In this document: positions 16,152-24,471 of the stretch, piece after piece
Position numbering within the stretch: the first letter of the stretch is position 1
How the letters are laid out: each line of letters begins with the position of its first letter
Assembly: GCF_048269545.1 (NCBI RefSeq)
Contig: NZ_JBLXIJ010000001.1
Coordinates: 558,001-622,000 of the forward strand
Length of the DNA: 64,000 nt
DNA from: Halpernia sp048269545
GTDB taxonomy: Bacteria; Bacteroidota; Bacteroidia; Flavobacteriales; Weeksellaceae
Direction: 5' to 3'
The notes under the pieces: model-generated
Database searches by the model: none
Seen by the model: only the letters and a program-made list of their open reading frames with translations
Told to the model about the DNA's origin: nothing
Position numbers and translations under genes: made by a program

Positions 16152-16903
16152 TAATTGAAAAATTTTGAATATTTTAAAAATCCATTGATTGCCCAATTTG
16201 CCGTATAATAACAAGATTTTAAAGTAGAAAATTTCATATAATCTTTATAAACCAAATATTGATCAAGCATAATATTGGTTTTTTTACGAGAAACGCTACT
16301 TTCATGCATTCTATATTTTGCCATTGTTTTATTTAAAGGCTTTCCTATGGGAATTTTTTTTAATAAATTAAGCCACATCACGTGATCTTCTCTTTTGCTT
16401 CCTGCAGGGAAAAATTCTTTTCCTACTCTCTTAGAATCGTACATTGAACTTAATAAAGAAAGCCTGCAAGTTTTTAATAAATTATAGAAAGTCACTTCTT
16501 TATCTGCCTTAAAATCTTCAATCTTTGGATTTAAATTTTCATCACATCTGGCATAATTTGAATAAACCAATTCTGCTTTTTCGGTTTTCATAAAGGAAAT
16601 CATTTCTTCTAAAAAATTCGGCTTCCAGAAATCATCTGCATCTAAAAATGTAATAAATCTTCCAGACGCTTTTTCTAAAGATTGATTTCTCGCAGTTCCT
16701 GCACCACCATTTTTTTTAGATTTAATTAATATAATTCTCGAATCTTCAATATTTTCAATGATTTGCACAGAATTATCATCAGAATTATCATCAGTAATAA
16801 TCCATTCCCAATCTTTGAAGGTTTGATTTAAAACTGAATTAATAGTTTCTTTCAAAAACTTTGAAGAATTATAACAAGGTGTGATAATGGAAACTTCCGG
16901 CAT
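16151..16903 (-). CDS. Family 2 glycosyltransferase
   Basis: A 250-residue GT-A fold glycosyltransferase. It opens with the GT2 signature VSIITPCYNSSKFLKETINSVL, has the nucleotide-binding ITDDNSDDNS, GGAGTARNQSLEKASG and the metal-binding DxD-type motif FLDADDFW, and a later WLNLLKK segment typical of polysaccharide GT2 enzymes. It probably adds a sugar to an LPS or exopolysaccharide precursor at the cytoplasmic face. Donor and acceptor cannot be inferred. It is co-transcribed with the small helical gene downstream and divergent from leuS. A TAAATTTG box (16932-16925, minus strand) lies 21 bases upstream. Confidence 0.88.
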   Translation of the reverse strand: MPEVSIITPCYNSSKFLKETINSVLNQTFKDWEWIITDDNSDDNSVQIIENIEDSRIILIKSKKNGGAGTARNQSLEKASGRFITFLDADDFWKPNFLEEMISFMKTEKAELVYSNYARCDENLNPKIEDFKADKEVTFYNLLKTCRLSLLSSMYDSKRVGKEFFPAGSKREDHVMWLNLLKKIPIGKPLNKTMAKYRMHESSVSRKKTNIMLDQYLVYKDYMKFSTLKSCYYTANWAINGFLKYSKFFN

Positions 16904-16970
16904 ATTTTTTTAAATCAGAAAAAGCAAATTTACAATTATTTCGTAGGATTAATAATTCATTTCAAAACCT

Positions 16971-16978
16971 TAAATTTG
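16971..16978 (+). promoter_or_regulatory. -7 element of leuS
   Basis: TAAATTTG matches the Bacteroidota -7 box, 21 bases before the leuS ATG. The divergent glycosyltransferase has its own TAAATTTG at 16932-16925, so two back-to-back promoters share this 96-base gap. Confidence 0.5.
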
Positions 16979-16999
16979 TGGCTTATTTAAAATTATAAA

Positions 17000-19900
17000 A
17001 TGTTCTACGACCACAAAGCCATTGAAAAGAAATGGCAAAAATTCTGGCAAGAAAATCAAACTTTTAAAACTTCAGATAATACTAATTTGCCAAAATATTA
17101 TGTTTTGGATATGTTTCCGTATCCTTCTGGCGCCGGTTTACACGTCGGTCATCCATTAGGATATATCGCTTCGGACATTTATGCGCGTTATAAAAGACAC
17201 GAAGGTTTTAATGTTTTACATCCAATTGGTTACGATTCTTTCGGACTTCCTGCGGAACAATATGCAATACAAACCGGGCAACATCCGGCAATTACTACCG
17301 AAGAAAATATTACGAGATACGAAGAACAATTACGAAAAATTGGTTTTTCATTCGATTGGAGTAGAGAAGTAAGAACGTCAGAACCGGATTATTATAAATG
17401 GACGCAATGGATTTTTATTGAATTATTTCATTCCTGGTATAATAAAGAAACGGACAAAGCCGAAGCAATTTCAACTTTAATAAATCACTTTGAAAATCAA
17501 GGAACAGAAAATTTAAACGCGGCACAAAATGAAGAATTAAATTTCACTGCAGAAGAATGGAAAAATGCCAATGAAAATGAAAAACAGGATCTGCTTTTAA
17601 ATTTTAGATTGGCTTATAGAGCAGAAACAACGGTAAATTGGTGTCCAGGATTGGGAACCGTTTTAGCGAATGATGAGGTAAAAGACGGCAAATCTGAACG
17701 TGGTGGTTTTCCGGTTTTTCAGAAAAAAATGATGCAGTGGAGTATGCGTATTTCAGCTTATTCTGAAAGGCTTTTGGAAGGTTTAAAAACGTTGGATTGG
17801 CCGCAACCGCTGAAAGATTCACAGGAATATTGGATCGGGAAATCGCAAGGCGCTTTGGTAAAGTTTTCAGTTGACAGTTCTCAGTTGTCAATTGATGGAT
17901 CACAAAATACTGACAACCAACAACCCACAACAGACAACGAAATCGAAGTTTTTACGACAAGACCCGATACTATTTTTGGTGCGACTTTCATGGTTTTGGC
18001 TCCAGAAAATCCTTTGGTTGAAAAATTGACTTTAGATTCTCAAAAAGAAGAAATTCAAAATTATATCGAACAGACTTCCAAAAAAACGGAACGAGATAGA
18101 ATGGCAGATGTGAAATCGGTTTCGGGCGCTTTCACGGGAAGTTATGCAGAAAATCCTTTTAACGGCAAAAAAATGCCGGTTTATATTTCAGATTATGTGT
18201 TGATGGGTTATGGAACGGGCGCTGTGATGGCGGTTCCGGCGCATGATGAACGTGATCACCGTTTTGCGAAAAAATTTGGTTTGGAAATTTTAAAAGTTGT
18301 AGAAACCGAGGAAAATATTCAGGAAAATTCTTTTGATTCTAAAGATTCTGTCTGCGTAAATTCTGATTTTTTAAATGGTTTAAATTACAAAGAAGCGAAA
18401 GCGAAAATTATTGAAGAATTAGAAAAAAGAAATATTGGAAGCGGAACAATTAATTACAGACAGCGAGATGCCATTTTTTCCCGACAAAGATTTTGGGGAG
18501 AACCGGTTCCGGTTTATTATAAAAACGGATTTCCTTACACTTTGCCAATTTCTGCATTGCCATTAAAGTTACCTGAAGTGGAAAAATATTTACCCACAGA
18601 AGACGGCGATCCACCTTTGGGAAATGCAAAAGAGTTTGCGTGGGATGAAGCAAATGAGAAAATTGTTGCCACAGATTTAATAAATAATGAAACTGTTTTT
18701 CCTTTAGAACTTTCTACAATGCCCGGTTGGGCGGGAAGTTCGTGGTATTTCTTGCGTTATATGGATCCAAATAATGAAAATGTATTTGTAAGCAAAGAAA
18801 AAGCAGATTATTGGGGACAAGTTGATTTGTATATTGGCGGAAGCGAACATGCAACCGGACATTTATTGTATTCGCGTTTTTGGAATAAATTTTTAAAAGA
18901 CCGAGGTTTTATTGCGCAGGAAGAACCTTTTAAAAAACTGATAAATCAAGGGATGATTTTGGGAATGAGTGCGTTTGCCAAACGTAATTCAACATTTTAT
19001 AATATTATAACTAACAATAAAGTTATTTCAATTCCAGTTCATCTATATATTTCTAAAAACATTGAAATTGATTTTGATTTGATTCAAAATATTAATTTGG
19101 AGAAAGTACAGCAAAAATTTCTTACCGATTTAGATATTTCAGATGATGATAAACTAAATTATGCAATTGAATTTGTAGAAAATGAAATTCAAAAAATCCA
19201 CGTTGATATTACATTTTTAAAAGGAACAACAGACGAATTAGATATTGAAAAATTTAAAAACTGGCGTTCAGAATATGCTGATGCGGAATTTATTTTGGAA
19301 GATGGAAAATATATTGTTGAAAGAGAAGTAGAAAAAATGTCCAAATCCAAATACAACGTTGTAAATCCCGATGAGATTTGTGAAGAATTTGGAGCAGACT
19401 GTTTAAGATTGTATGAAATGTTTCTCGGTCCTTTAGAACAAAGCAAACCGTGGAATACACAAGGTTTAACCGGTGTTTATGGTTTCTTAAAGCGGTTTTA
19501 TAATCTTTATTTTAACGAAGATGAATTGTGTATTTCAGATGAAAAACCATCGAAAGAAGAATATAAAACGCTTCATACATTAATTAAAAAATTAAGTACA
19601 GATCTTCAGAATTATTCTTTCAATACTTCTGTGTCGTCATTTATGATCGCGGTAAATGAATTTCAAAAATTAAAAACTAATAAAAGAAAGATTTTAGAAC
19701 CTTTAGCAATTTTAATTTCACCTTATGCGCCCCACATTGCAGAAGAATTGTGGCAAAAATTAGGAAATGACACAAGCATAGAATTTGAAACATTTCCATT
19801 TTTTGACGAAAAGTTTTTAATAGAAGATAATTTTGATTATCCTGTAAGTTTTAATGGAAAAATGAGATTTAAATTATCTCTTCCAATATCACTTTCAAAA

Positions 19901-20014
19901 GAAGAAATAGAAAAATGCGTATTTGAATACAAAAAAACGGGAGATTATCTGCAGGGAAATACACCTAAAAAAGTAATAATTGTTCCTAAAAAAATTATAA
20001 ATATTGTTTTTTAG
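17000..20014 (+). CDS. leuS: Leucyl-tRNA synthetase
   Basis: Class I synthetase charging tRNA-Leu. The 1004-residue protein has the HIGH-type motif HVGHPLGY (about 48-55), the CP1 editing domain with FTTRPDTIFGATF and GTGAVMAVPAHDERDHRF, the WYFLRYMDP segment, and KMSKSKYNVVNPDE as KMSKS. It is about 130-150 residues longer than E. coli LeuRS. Bacteroidota enzymes are generally longer, with extra segments after SWYNKE and after INQGMILGMSAFA. One added segment, about residues 290-313 (FSVDSSQLSIDGSQNTDNQQ and what follows), is low-complexity and repeat-derived, at the edge of the editing domain. The C-terminal anticodon-binding region is complete. Confidence 0.96.
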   Translation: MFYDHKAIEKKWQKFWQENQTFKTSDNTNLPKYYVLDMFPYPSGAGLHVGHPLGYIASDIYARYKRHEGFNVLHPIGYDSFGLPAEQYAIQTGQHPAITTEENITRYEEQLRKIGFSFDWSREVRTSEPDYYKWTQWIFIELFHSWYNKETDKAEAISTLINHFENQGTENLNAAQNEELNFTAEEWKNANENEKQDLLLNFRLAYRAETTVNWCPGLGTVLANDEVKDGKSERGGFPVFQKKMMQWSMRISAYSERLLEGLKTLDWPQPLKDSQEYWIGKSQGALVKFSVDSSQLSIDGSQNTDNQQPTTDNEIEVFTTRPDTIFGATFMVLAPENPLVEKLTLDSQKEEIQNYIEQTSKKTERDRMADVKSVSGAFTGSYAENPFNGKKMPVYISDYVLMGYGTGAVMAVPAHDERDHRFAKKFGLEILKVVETEENIQENSFDSKDSVCVNSDFLNGLNYKEAKAKIIEELEKRNIGSGTINYRQRDAIFSRQRFWGEPVPVYYKNGFPYTLPISALPLKLPEVEKYLPTEDGDPPLGNAKEFAWDEANEKIVATDLINNETVFPLELSTMPGWAGSSWYFLRYMDPNNENVFVSKEKADYWGQVDLYIGGSEHATGHLLYSRFWNKFLKDRGFIAQEEPFKKLINQGMILGMSAFAKRNSTFYNIITNNKVISIPVHLYISKNIEIDFDLIQNINLEKVQQKFLTDLDISDDDKLNYAIEFVENEIQKIHVDITFLKGTTDELDIEKFKNWRSEYADAEFILEDGKYIVEREVEKMSKSKYNVVNPDEICEEFGADCLRLYEMFLGPLEQSKPWNTQGLTGVYGFLKRFYNLYFNEDELCISDEKPSKEEYKTLHTLIKKLSTDLQNYSFNTSVSSFMIAVNEFQKLKTNKRKILEPLAILISPYAPHIAEELWQKLGNDTSIEFETFPFFDEKFLIEDNFDYPVSFNGKMRFKLSLPISLSKEEIEKCVFEYKKTGDYLQGNTPKKVIIVPKKIINIVF
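17868..17940 (+). repeat. In-frame palindromic repeat insertion in leuS
   Basis: This stretch is composed of CAGTTGACAG, CAGTTGTCAATTG and TGACAACCAACAACCCACAA units. TTGACA (17871-17876) and TGTCAA (17887-17892) are inverted, and GTTGTCA pairs with TGACAAC downstream. The translation is Ser/Gln/Asn/Thr-rich and breaks the otherwise conserved FxV...IEVFTTRPDT region of LeuRS. It resembles a dispersed short repeat captured in frame. Confidence 0.55.
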
Positions 20015-20291
20015 AAAGTTTTTTTCTTAAATTATTATAAATTTTCATAAGTATAAAAATTTGATTATTCAAAAAAATATAGTGCAAAATATTTATATTA
20101 TTTAAGGTTTTAATATTAAATGGATGCTTATTTTCAAAAAACTTAAGTATATTTACTAATTACATAAAGAAGACAACAAATGGTTGTAAAAAAAATAAGA
20201 AATATGCTAAAATTACATTTGCATTTTAAAAATTTTTAACTTTAATTTACAACCTCAAACAATTAAAATAACAATTATAATTTAGTTTAAT

Positions 20292-21158
20292 ATGGAAATG
20301 AATGTTTCAAACAACGAGGAGCAAGTAGTTGCTAAAAAGAAAGGCGGTTTAAACCCAGCTATCATTATTCCTATCTTATTTCTGGTAGGTGTATCAATTT
20401 ATTTATTCGTATTGGGAAGTACAAGTAATTTTAGAGATGATGCTCGCTTAGTCGATCACGCATCTGTATTTTTTGCTGATATTGAAGATAAAGAATTGCA
20501 TCCAAGCTCTTTTATGGGAATTATTTATATGGGTGGACCAATTGTTCCAATTTTGATTACTTTTATGATCACTGTAATCGTTTTCTCTTTTGAGCGTTTC
20601 TTCGTGTTGAGAAAAGCTTCTGGATCAGGAGATTTAGATCAATTTGTTGTAAAAGTAAGAAGTTTACTAAATCAAAATAAAATTGATGAAGCATTAGAAG
20701 AGTGTGATAGACAAGAAGGTTCTGTAGGTAACGTTGTGAAGGAAGGTTTAACTACTTATAAAGCTCTTGCAAATGATACTACATTAAACAAAGAGCAAAA
20801 AATGACAGCTCTAAATAAAGCAATTGAAGAGGCGACAACTTTAGAAATGCCTATGTTAGAAAAAAGCATGATGATTCTTTCTACATTAGGAACTGTTTCT
20901 ACTTTAGTGGCATTACTAGGAACGGTAATCGGTATGATTAAAGCGTTCTTCGCATTAGGTTCAGGAGGAGGAACTCCAGATGCTGCAGCGTTATCAATAG
21001 GTATTTCTGAAGCTTTAATTAATACGGCTTTAGGTATTGGTACATCTGCAATTGCAATTATACTTTATAATTATTTTACTTCTAAAATTGATGGATTAAC
21101 TTATAAGATTGATGAAATCGCAATGAGTATCCAACAGTCTTTCGCAGAATTTCATTAA
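20292..21158 (+). CDS. exbB: ExbB/TolQ-family proton channel protein
   Basis: A 288-residue inner-membrane protein of the MotA/TolQ/ExbB family, the proton-channel scaffold that energises TonB. It has an N-terminal membrane segment (PAIIIPILFLVGVSIYLFVL), a second (GGPIVPILITFMITVIVFSFERFFVLR), a cytoplasmic loop with LEECDRQEGSVGNVVKEGL, and the conserved C-terminal pair STLGTVSTLVALLGTVIGMI and AALSIGISEALINTALGIG. Two exbD genes and tonB follow in the same orientation at short spacing. The 277-base region upstream (20015-20291) is very AT-rich and shows no clear promoter or gene. Confidence 0.92.
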   Translation: MEMNVSNNEEQVVAKKKGGLNPAIIIPILFLVGVSIYLFVLGSTSNFRDDARLVDHASVFFADIEDKELHPSSFMGIIYMGGPIVPILITFMITVIVFSFERFFVLRKASGSGDLDQFVVKVRSLLNQNKIDEALEECDRQEGSVGNVVKEGLTTYKALANDTTLNKEQKMTALNKAIEEATTLEMPMLEKSMMILSTLGTVSTLVALLGTVIGMIKAFFALGSGGGTPDAAALSIGISEALINTALGIGTSAIAIILYNYFTSKIDGLTYKIDEIAMSIQQSFAEFH

Positions 21159-21227
21159 GAAATCGGCAAAGAATTTGCATCTGCTTAAAGATGCTAAAAA
21201 GAGTTTAATTTTAAATAATAAAATATA

Positions 21228-21833
21228 ATGGCAAGAGTAAAACCAAAAAGACATGGCGTAGTAACCGACATGACGGCGATGTGTGACGTGGCTTTCCTGC
21301 TACTTACGTTTTTTATCTTGACCACTCAGTTTAAAAAACCAGATGTGGAACAGATAAAACCACCATCTTCCATTTCAGAGAAATTATTACCAGACGCTAG
21401 TTTAATGTCCATTAATGTAACACCAGAAGGTACATTTTATTTCACTCCAGTTGATAACGGATCAGAGAGAATTCAATTACTAAACAAAATGGGTGAAAAA
21501 TATGGTCTTAAATTTTCTGACGCAGATAAAGTTGCTTTTACAAAAGTACAATCTATCGGTGTTCCAATGAGTAAACTAAAAAGTTATTTGGATCTTTCTG
21601 ATGTGGATAGAAAAGCAATTACTAAATCCGAAGGAATTCCTTTAGATAGTACAAATAAACAATTGATTGATTGGGTACAACAAAGTTTAGCCGTAAATCC
21701 TGATTATAAGTTAGCTATTAAAGGTGATGTAAATACAAAATATCCTAAAGTAAAAGATTTATTTGAAGGTTTAAGAGATATTGACTTTCTTAAATTTTGG
21801 TTAATCACTTCACAAGAAGGTAAAGAACAATAA
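21228..21833 (+). CDS. exbD: ExbD-family transport protein 1
   Basis: A 201-residue ExbD/TolR protein: short cytoplasmic N-terminus, one membrane segment with the essential proton-binding aspartate in VVTDMTAMCDVAFLLLTFFIL, and a periplasmic domain. It is longer than classical ExbD (about 140 residues) because of a central insertion after TPEGTFYF; the C-terminal VNTKYPKVKDLFEGLRD segment is the usual ExbD ending. Two ExbD paralogues per operon is the normal flavobacterial arrangement. It lies 69 bases after exbB and 3 bases before the second exbD. Confidence 0.9.
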   Translation: MARVKPKRHGVVTDMTAMCDVAFLLLTFFILTTQFKKPDVEQIKPPSSISEKLLPDASLMSINVTPEGTFYFTPVDNGSERIQLLNKMGEKYGLKFSDADKVAFTKVQSIGVPMSKLKSYLDLSDVDRKAITKSEGIPLDSTNKQLIDWVQQSLAVNPDYKLAIKGDVNTKYPKVKDLFEGLRDIDFLKFWLITSQEGKEQ

Positions 21834-21836
21834 GAA

Positions 21837-22409
21837 ATGGCAGAAGTACAAGTAAAAGAAGATAGCGGAAAGGGCGGCAAAGTTCGCTCGAAAAAGCAGA
21901 ACAGTAGAGTAGATATGACGCCAATGGTAGATTTAGGTTTTTTACTAATTACCTTTTTTATGTTTACCACTACTTTTAGTAAACCGAATGTGATGGATTT
22001 AGGTCTCCCAGCAAAACCTAAAAAAGATCAAAAATCTCCAGATACAGAAATTAAATTAAGTAATTCAATTACTTTAATTTTAGGAAAGGACAACAGGATT
22101 TTTTGGCATCAGCAAGATAATACTTCACTTACAGATGAAAATCTAAATGAAACGAATTTTGATAGAGAAGGTATAAGAAAGATTTTAGAACAAGCAAAAT
22201 CAAGAGCAGAAAATCCTAAAATATTTACTGTGATTATAAAACCAACAGATGATGCAGTTTATAAAAACTTTGTAGATATGCTTGATGAAATGGCCATTAC
22301 TAAAAATGACCAATATGGCGTAACAGATCTTAAACCTTGGGAGAAAGCAATCTATAAAAAGAAAGTAGGTGAAACTACAGCTCCGGCTGCAACTGCTCCT
22401 GCAAATTAA
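21837..22409 (+). CDS. exbD: ExbD-family transport protein 2
   Basis: A 190-residue second ExbD/TolR paralogue. The basic N-terminus (KGGKVRSKKQNSRVD) leads into the membrane segment MTPMVDLGFLLITFFMFTTT with the proton-binding Asp. The periplasmic part contains ITLILGKDNRIFWHQ and ends VYKNFVDMLDEMAITKND..., followed by a low-complexity TTAPAATAPAN tail. The gene starts 3 bases after the first exbD stop. Together the two may form a heteromeric ExbD within the channel. Confidence 0.9.
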   Translation: MAEVQVKEDSGKGGKVRSKKQNSRVDMTPMVDLGFLLITFFMFTTTFSKPNVMDLGLPAKPKKDQKSPDTEIKLSNSITLILGKDNRIFWHQQDNTSLTDENLNETNFDREGIRKILEQAKSRAENPKIFTVIIKPTDDAVYKNFVDMLDEMAITKNDQYGVTDLKPWEKAIYKKKVGETTAPAATAPAN

Positions 22410-22426
22410 TTATTAAATTTATTAAG

Positions 22427-23260
22427 ATGGCAGACGAAACGATATATAATGATAATCTTACCTTAGATGAAATTGTTTTTCAGAATAGGAATAAAGAGTA
22501 CGGCGCTTATGATTTAAGAACTAGATATCCAAAAATTTTAGGTAAATCTTTTTTTATAGGAACCGTTGTGTTTTTGGTTTTAGCTTTATCTCCTTTCATT
22601 TATATGAAAATACAGCAAATGAATGCTGCGAAAAAGGTAGAAGTAGATTCTAAATTAATAAATGTACTCAAAGAAGATAAAATTATTGAGATACCAAAAG
22701 AAAAAGAACCACCTCCGCCTCCGCCGCCAAAAGATCCGCCAAAGCAAGAAGTGATTCAAAACGTGGTGCCCGAACCGAAAAGAGCTCCGAAAATTGAAAC
22801 TCCACCACCGCCAATACAAGAACAATTGAAAACCACAACAGGTTTACAAAATCAAGAAGGTATTAAAACGCCAAATTATACTCCGCCACCACCGCCTCCT
22901 TCTACAGGAAAAGCAGCAACGGCAGAAGTGAAAGTAAGTGATACTGAAGTTTATGAAGCAGTAGATCAATCGTCACAATTTCCTGGAGGTTTAGATGCAT
23001 TTAGAAATAAAGTATCCGGTAATTTTGATACTTCTGTAATGGATGGTGATGAAGGAACTGTAAAAACAGAAGTTACCTTTATTGTAGAACGTGATGGAAG
23101 TATAACAGATGTCAAAGCAAATGGTTCAAATTCTGACTTTAATTCAGAAGCAGTAAGAACTGTAAAAGGAATTAAAACCAAATGGACACCTGCTAAAATT
23201 AATGGACATCCTGTAAGATCTAGATATAGATTACCATTAACCATGAAATTTGAATACTAA
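22427..23260 (+). CDS. tonB: Energy transducer TonB
   Basis: TonB spans the periplasm and passes proton-motive energy to TonB-dependent outer-membrane receptors. The 277-residue protein has the flavobacterial N-terminus DEIVFQNRNKEYGAYDLRTRY, one membrane segment (about 46-64), two proline-rich stretches (KEPPPPPPPKDPPKQ and YTPPPPPPST), and a C-terminal TonB domain with GTVKTEVTFIVERDGSITDV and ATRTVKGI-type helix SEAVRTVKGIKTKWTPAKING, ending in the canonical VRSRYRLPLTMKFEY. It closes the exbB-exbD-exbD-tonB operon, which is followed by a terminator. Confidence 0.93.
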   Translation: MADETIYNDNLTLDEIVFQNRNKEYGAYDLRTRYPKILGKSFFIGTVVFLVLALSPFIYMKIQQMNAAKKVEVDSKLINVLKEDKIIEIPKEKEPPPPPPPKDPPKQEVIQNVVPEPKRAPKIETPPPPIQEQLKTTTGLQNQEGIKTPNYTPPPPPPSTGKAATAEVKVSDTEVYEAVDQSSQFPGGLDAFRNKVSGNFDTSVMDGDEGTVKTEVTFIVERDGSITDVKANGSNSDFNSEAVRTVKGIKTKWTPAKINGHPVRSRYRLPLTMKFEY

Positions 23261-23277
23261 AATTTCTTAAAATTTTG

Positions 23278-23309
23278 AAAGAGAAGCTTAGCTTCTCTTT
23301 TTTTTTTAT
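23278..23309 (+). terminator. Terminator of the exbB-tonB operon
   Basis: AGAGAAGC (23280-23287), loop TTA, GCTTCTCT (23291-23298), then an unbroken T-run to 23307. It lies 18 bases after the tonB stop. Confidence 0.8.
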
Positions 23310-23316
23310 ATTTTTG
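23309..23316 (+). promoter_or_regulatory. -7 element upstream of the 62-residue membrane protein
   Basis: TATTTTTG matches TAnnTTTG and overlaps the end of the terminator. The next ATG (23323) is only 6 bases away, so the transcript may be leaderless. Confidence 0.4.
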
Positions 23317-23322
23317 CTAACT

Positions 23323-23511
23323 ATGATTTTCAACTGGCTTTCTCTTGTTACAGGATTTTTTTATATCATTTTAGGAATTGTTATTATACTTTACAAAATA
23401 ACATTAACAAATAATGTGGCCTATCTTTTTGGCACAGTACTTATTCTTTACGGAATTTTCCGAATGGTACGTTCCTTTATAAAATTAAAACAATTAAAAG
23501 ATGAAAAATAA
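23323..23511 (+). CDS. Small two-helix membrane protein
   Basis: A 62-residue protein (MIFNWLSLVTGFFYIILGI...) with two hydrophobic segments separated by TNNVAYLFG and a basic tail RSFIKLKQLKDEK. The frame is open upstream to 23275, but that start lies inside the operon terminator, so the ATG at 23323 is preferred. Its last 11 bases overlap the start of the PstS-like gene, indicating translational coupling. I do not recognise a named family. The conserved position between tonB and the PstS-like gene suggests a membrane helper role. Confidence 0.7.
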   Translation: MIFNWLSLVTGFFYIILGIVIILYKITLTNNVAYLFGTVLILYGIFRMVRSFIKLKQLKDEK

Positions 23512-24370
23512 ATTTCTATATTTTTTATTATTTATCTTGATATTTTCTTGTGAAAAAAAAACGGATAAAACTGTAGATGATCCACAACAAGGTCATATTT
23601 CCATAGAAGCAGATGAATCTTTTAAAAGTGTTTTACAAGCCCTTACTGAAAGTTATACCACACTAAATCCTGAAACTAAAATTGATCTTATTATTAAAAA
23701 AGAAGATGAAGGTTTTTTAGATTTACTCGATGGTAAAACAAGAGTTGCAGTAATGTCTCGAGAATTGTCACCAAAAGAAAGAGCTGCATTTGACAGTAAA
23801 GTGGATTTAAAATGGGAACCGGCTAAATTTGCAGGTGATGCCGTTGTTTTTGTAGTACCAAAGTCTTCTCCCCGAAATTCTATTACTTTTGAAGAAATAA
23901 AAAAAGAATTAAATTCCGATAAAAAAGATATTATTTTTGATGGAACAAATAGTAGCAATCTTAATTTTGTAGCTCAAAAATTAAATAAAAAACCCTCAGA
24001 ATTAAAATTTTCCATTATTTCTGGAAATGATAATTTGATTGAGCAACTGACAAATTATCCAGATAAAATTGGTGCTATCAGTTTAAATACAATAAGCAGA
24101 CCTTATGGAAAAGAAGCAGAAAAACTACGTGGTTTAATTAAAATTTTACCAGTTGTAAAAGATGGAAAAACTTATGAACCCTCTTTAAATAATATTAAAA
24201 ACATGACCTATCCTTTTACTAGAATTCTTTATTTTCTTACGAATGAAGGATATTACGGTTTGGGAAATGGATTTATAAGATTTTCTTGTACTCAACTTGG
24301 GCAAATTATTGTAGAGAAAGAAGGATTGCAACCTTACAATATTTATAAAAGAGAAGTTCAGATGAGATAA
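23501..24370 (+). CDS. PstS-like substrate-binding lipoprotein
   Basis: A 289-residue lipoprotein (signal MKNKFLYFLLFILIFSC, lipobox Cys17) with a PBP-like fold of the PstS type: GHISIEADESFKSVLQALTESY, then SRELSPKERAAF, the hinge segment DAVVFVVPKSSP, and ITFEEIKKEL and FDGTNSSNLNFVAQKL in the second lobe. These match PstS-like phosphate-binding proteins, but no pst permease genes are nearby. In flavobacteria this gene follows the tonB operon, so it may act in TonB-linked envelope function rather than phosphate import. The ligand is not known. Confidence 0.8.
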   Translation: MKNKFLYFLLFILIFSCEKKTDKTVDDPQQGHISIEADESFKSVLQALTESYTTLNPETKIDLIIKKEDEGFLDLLDGKTRVAVMSRELSPKERAAFDSKVDLKWEPAKFAGDAVVFVVPKSSPRNSITFEEIKKELNSDKKDIIFDGTNSSNLNFVAQKLNKKPSELKFSIISGNDNLIEQLTNYPDKIGAISLNTISRPYGKEAEKLRGLIKILPVVKDGKTYEPSLNNIKNMTYPFTRILYFLTNEGYYGLGNGFIRFSCTQLGQIIVEKEGLQPYNIYKREVQMR

Positions 24371-24471
24371 TTGATGAGTTGTAATTAAAATTCACTTTAA
24401 TTTAAATTTGGTCTGAAAATTGTTTTTAAGCACAAATAGTAATAAACTTTAAATAAAAAATGTATTATATA

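Noticed and set aside
22705..22915. CCG/CCA-rich repeats
   Set aside because: These encode the proline-rich periplasmic spacer of TonB.
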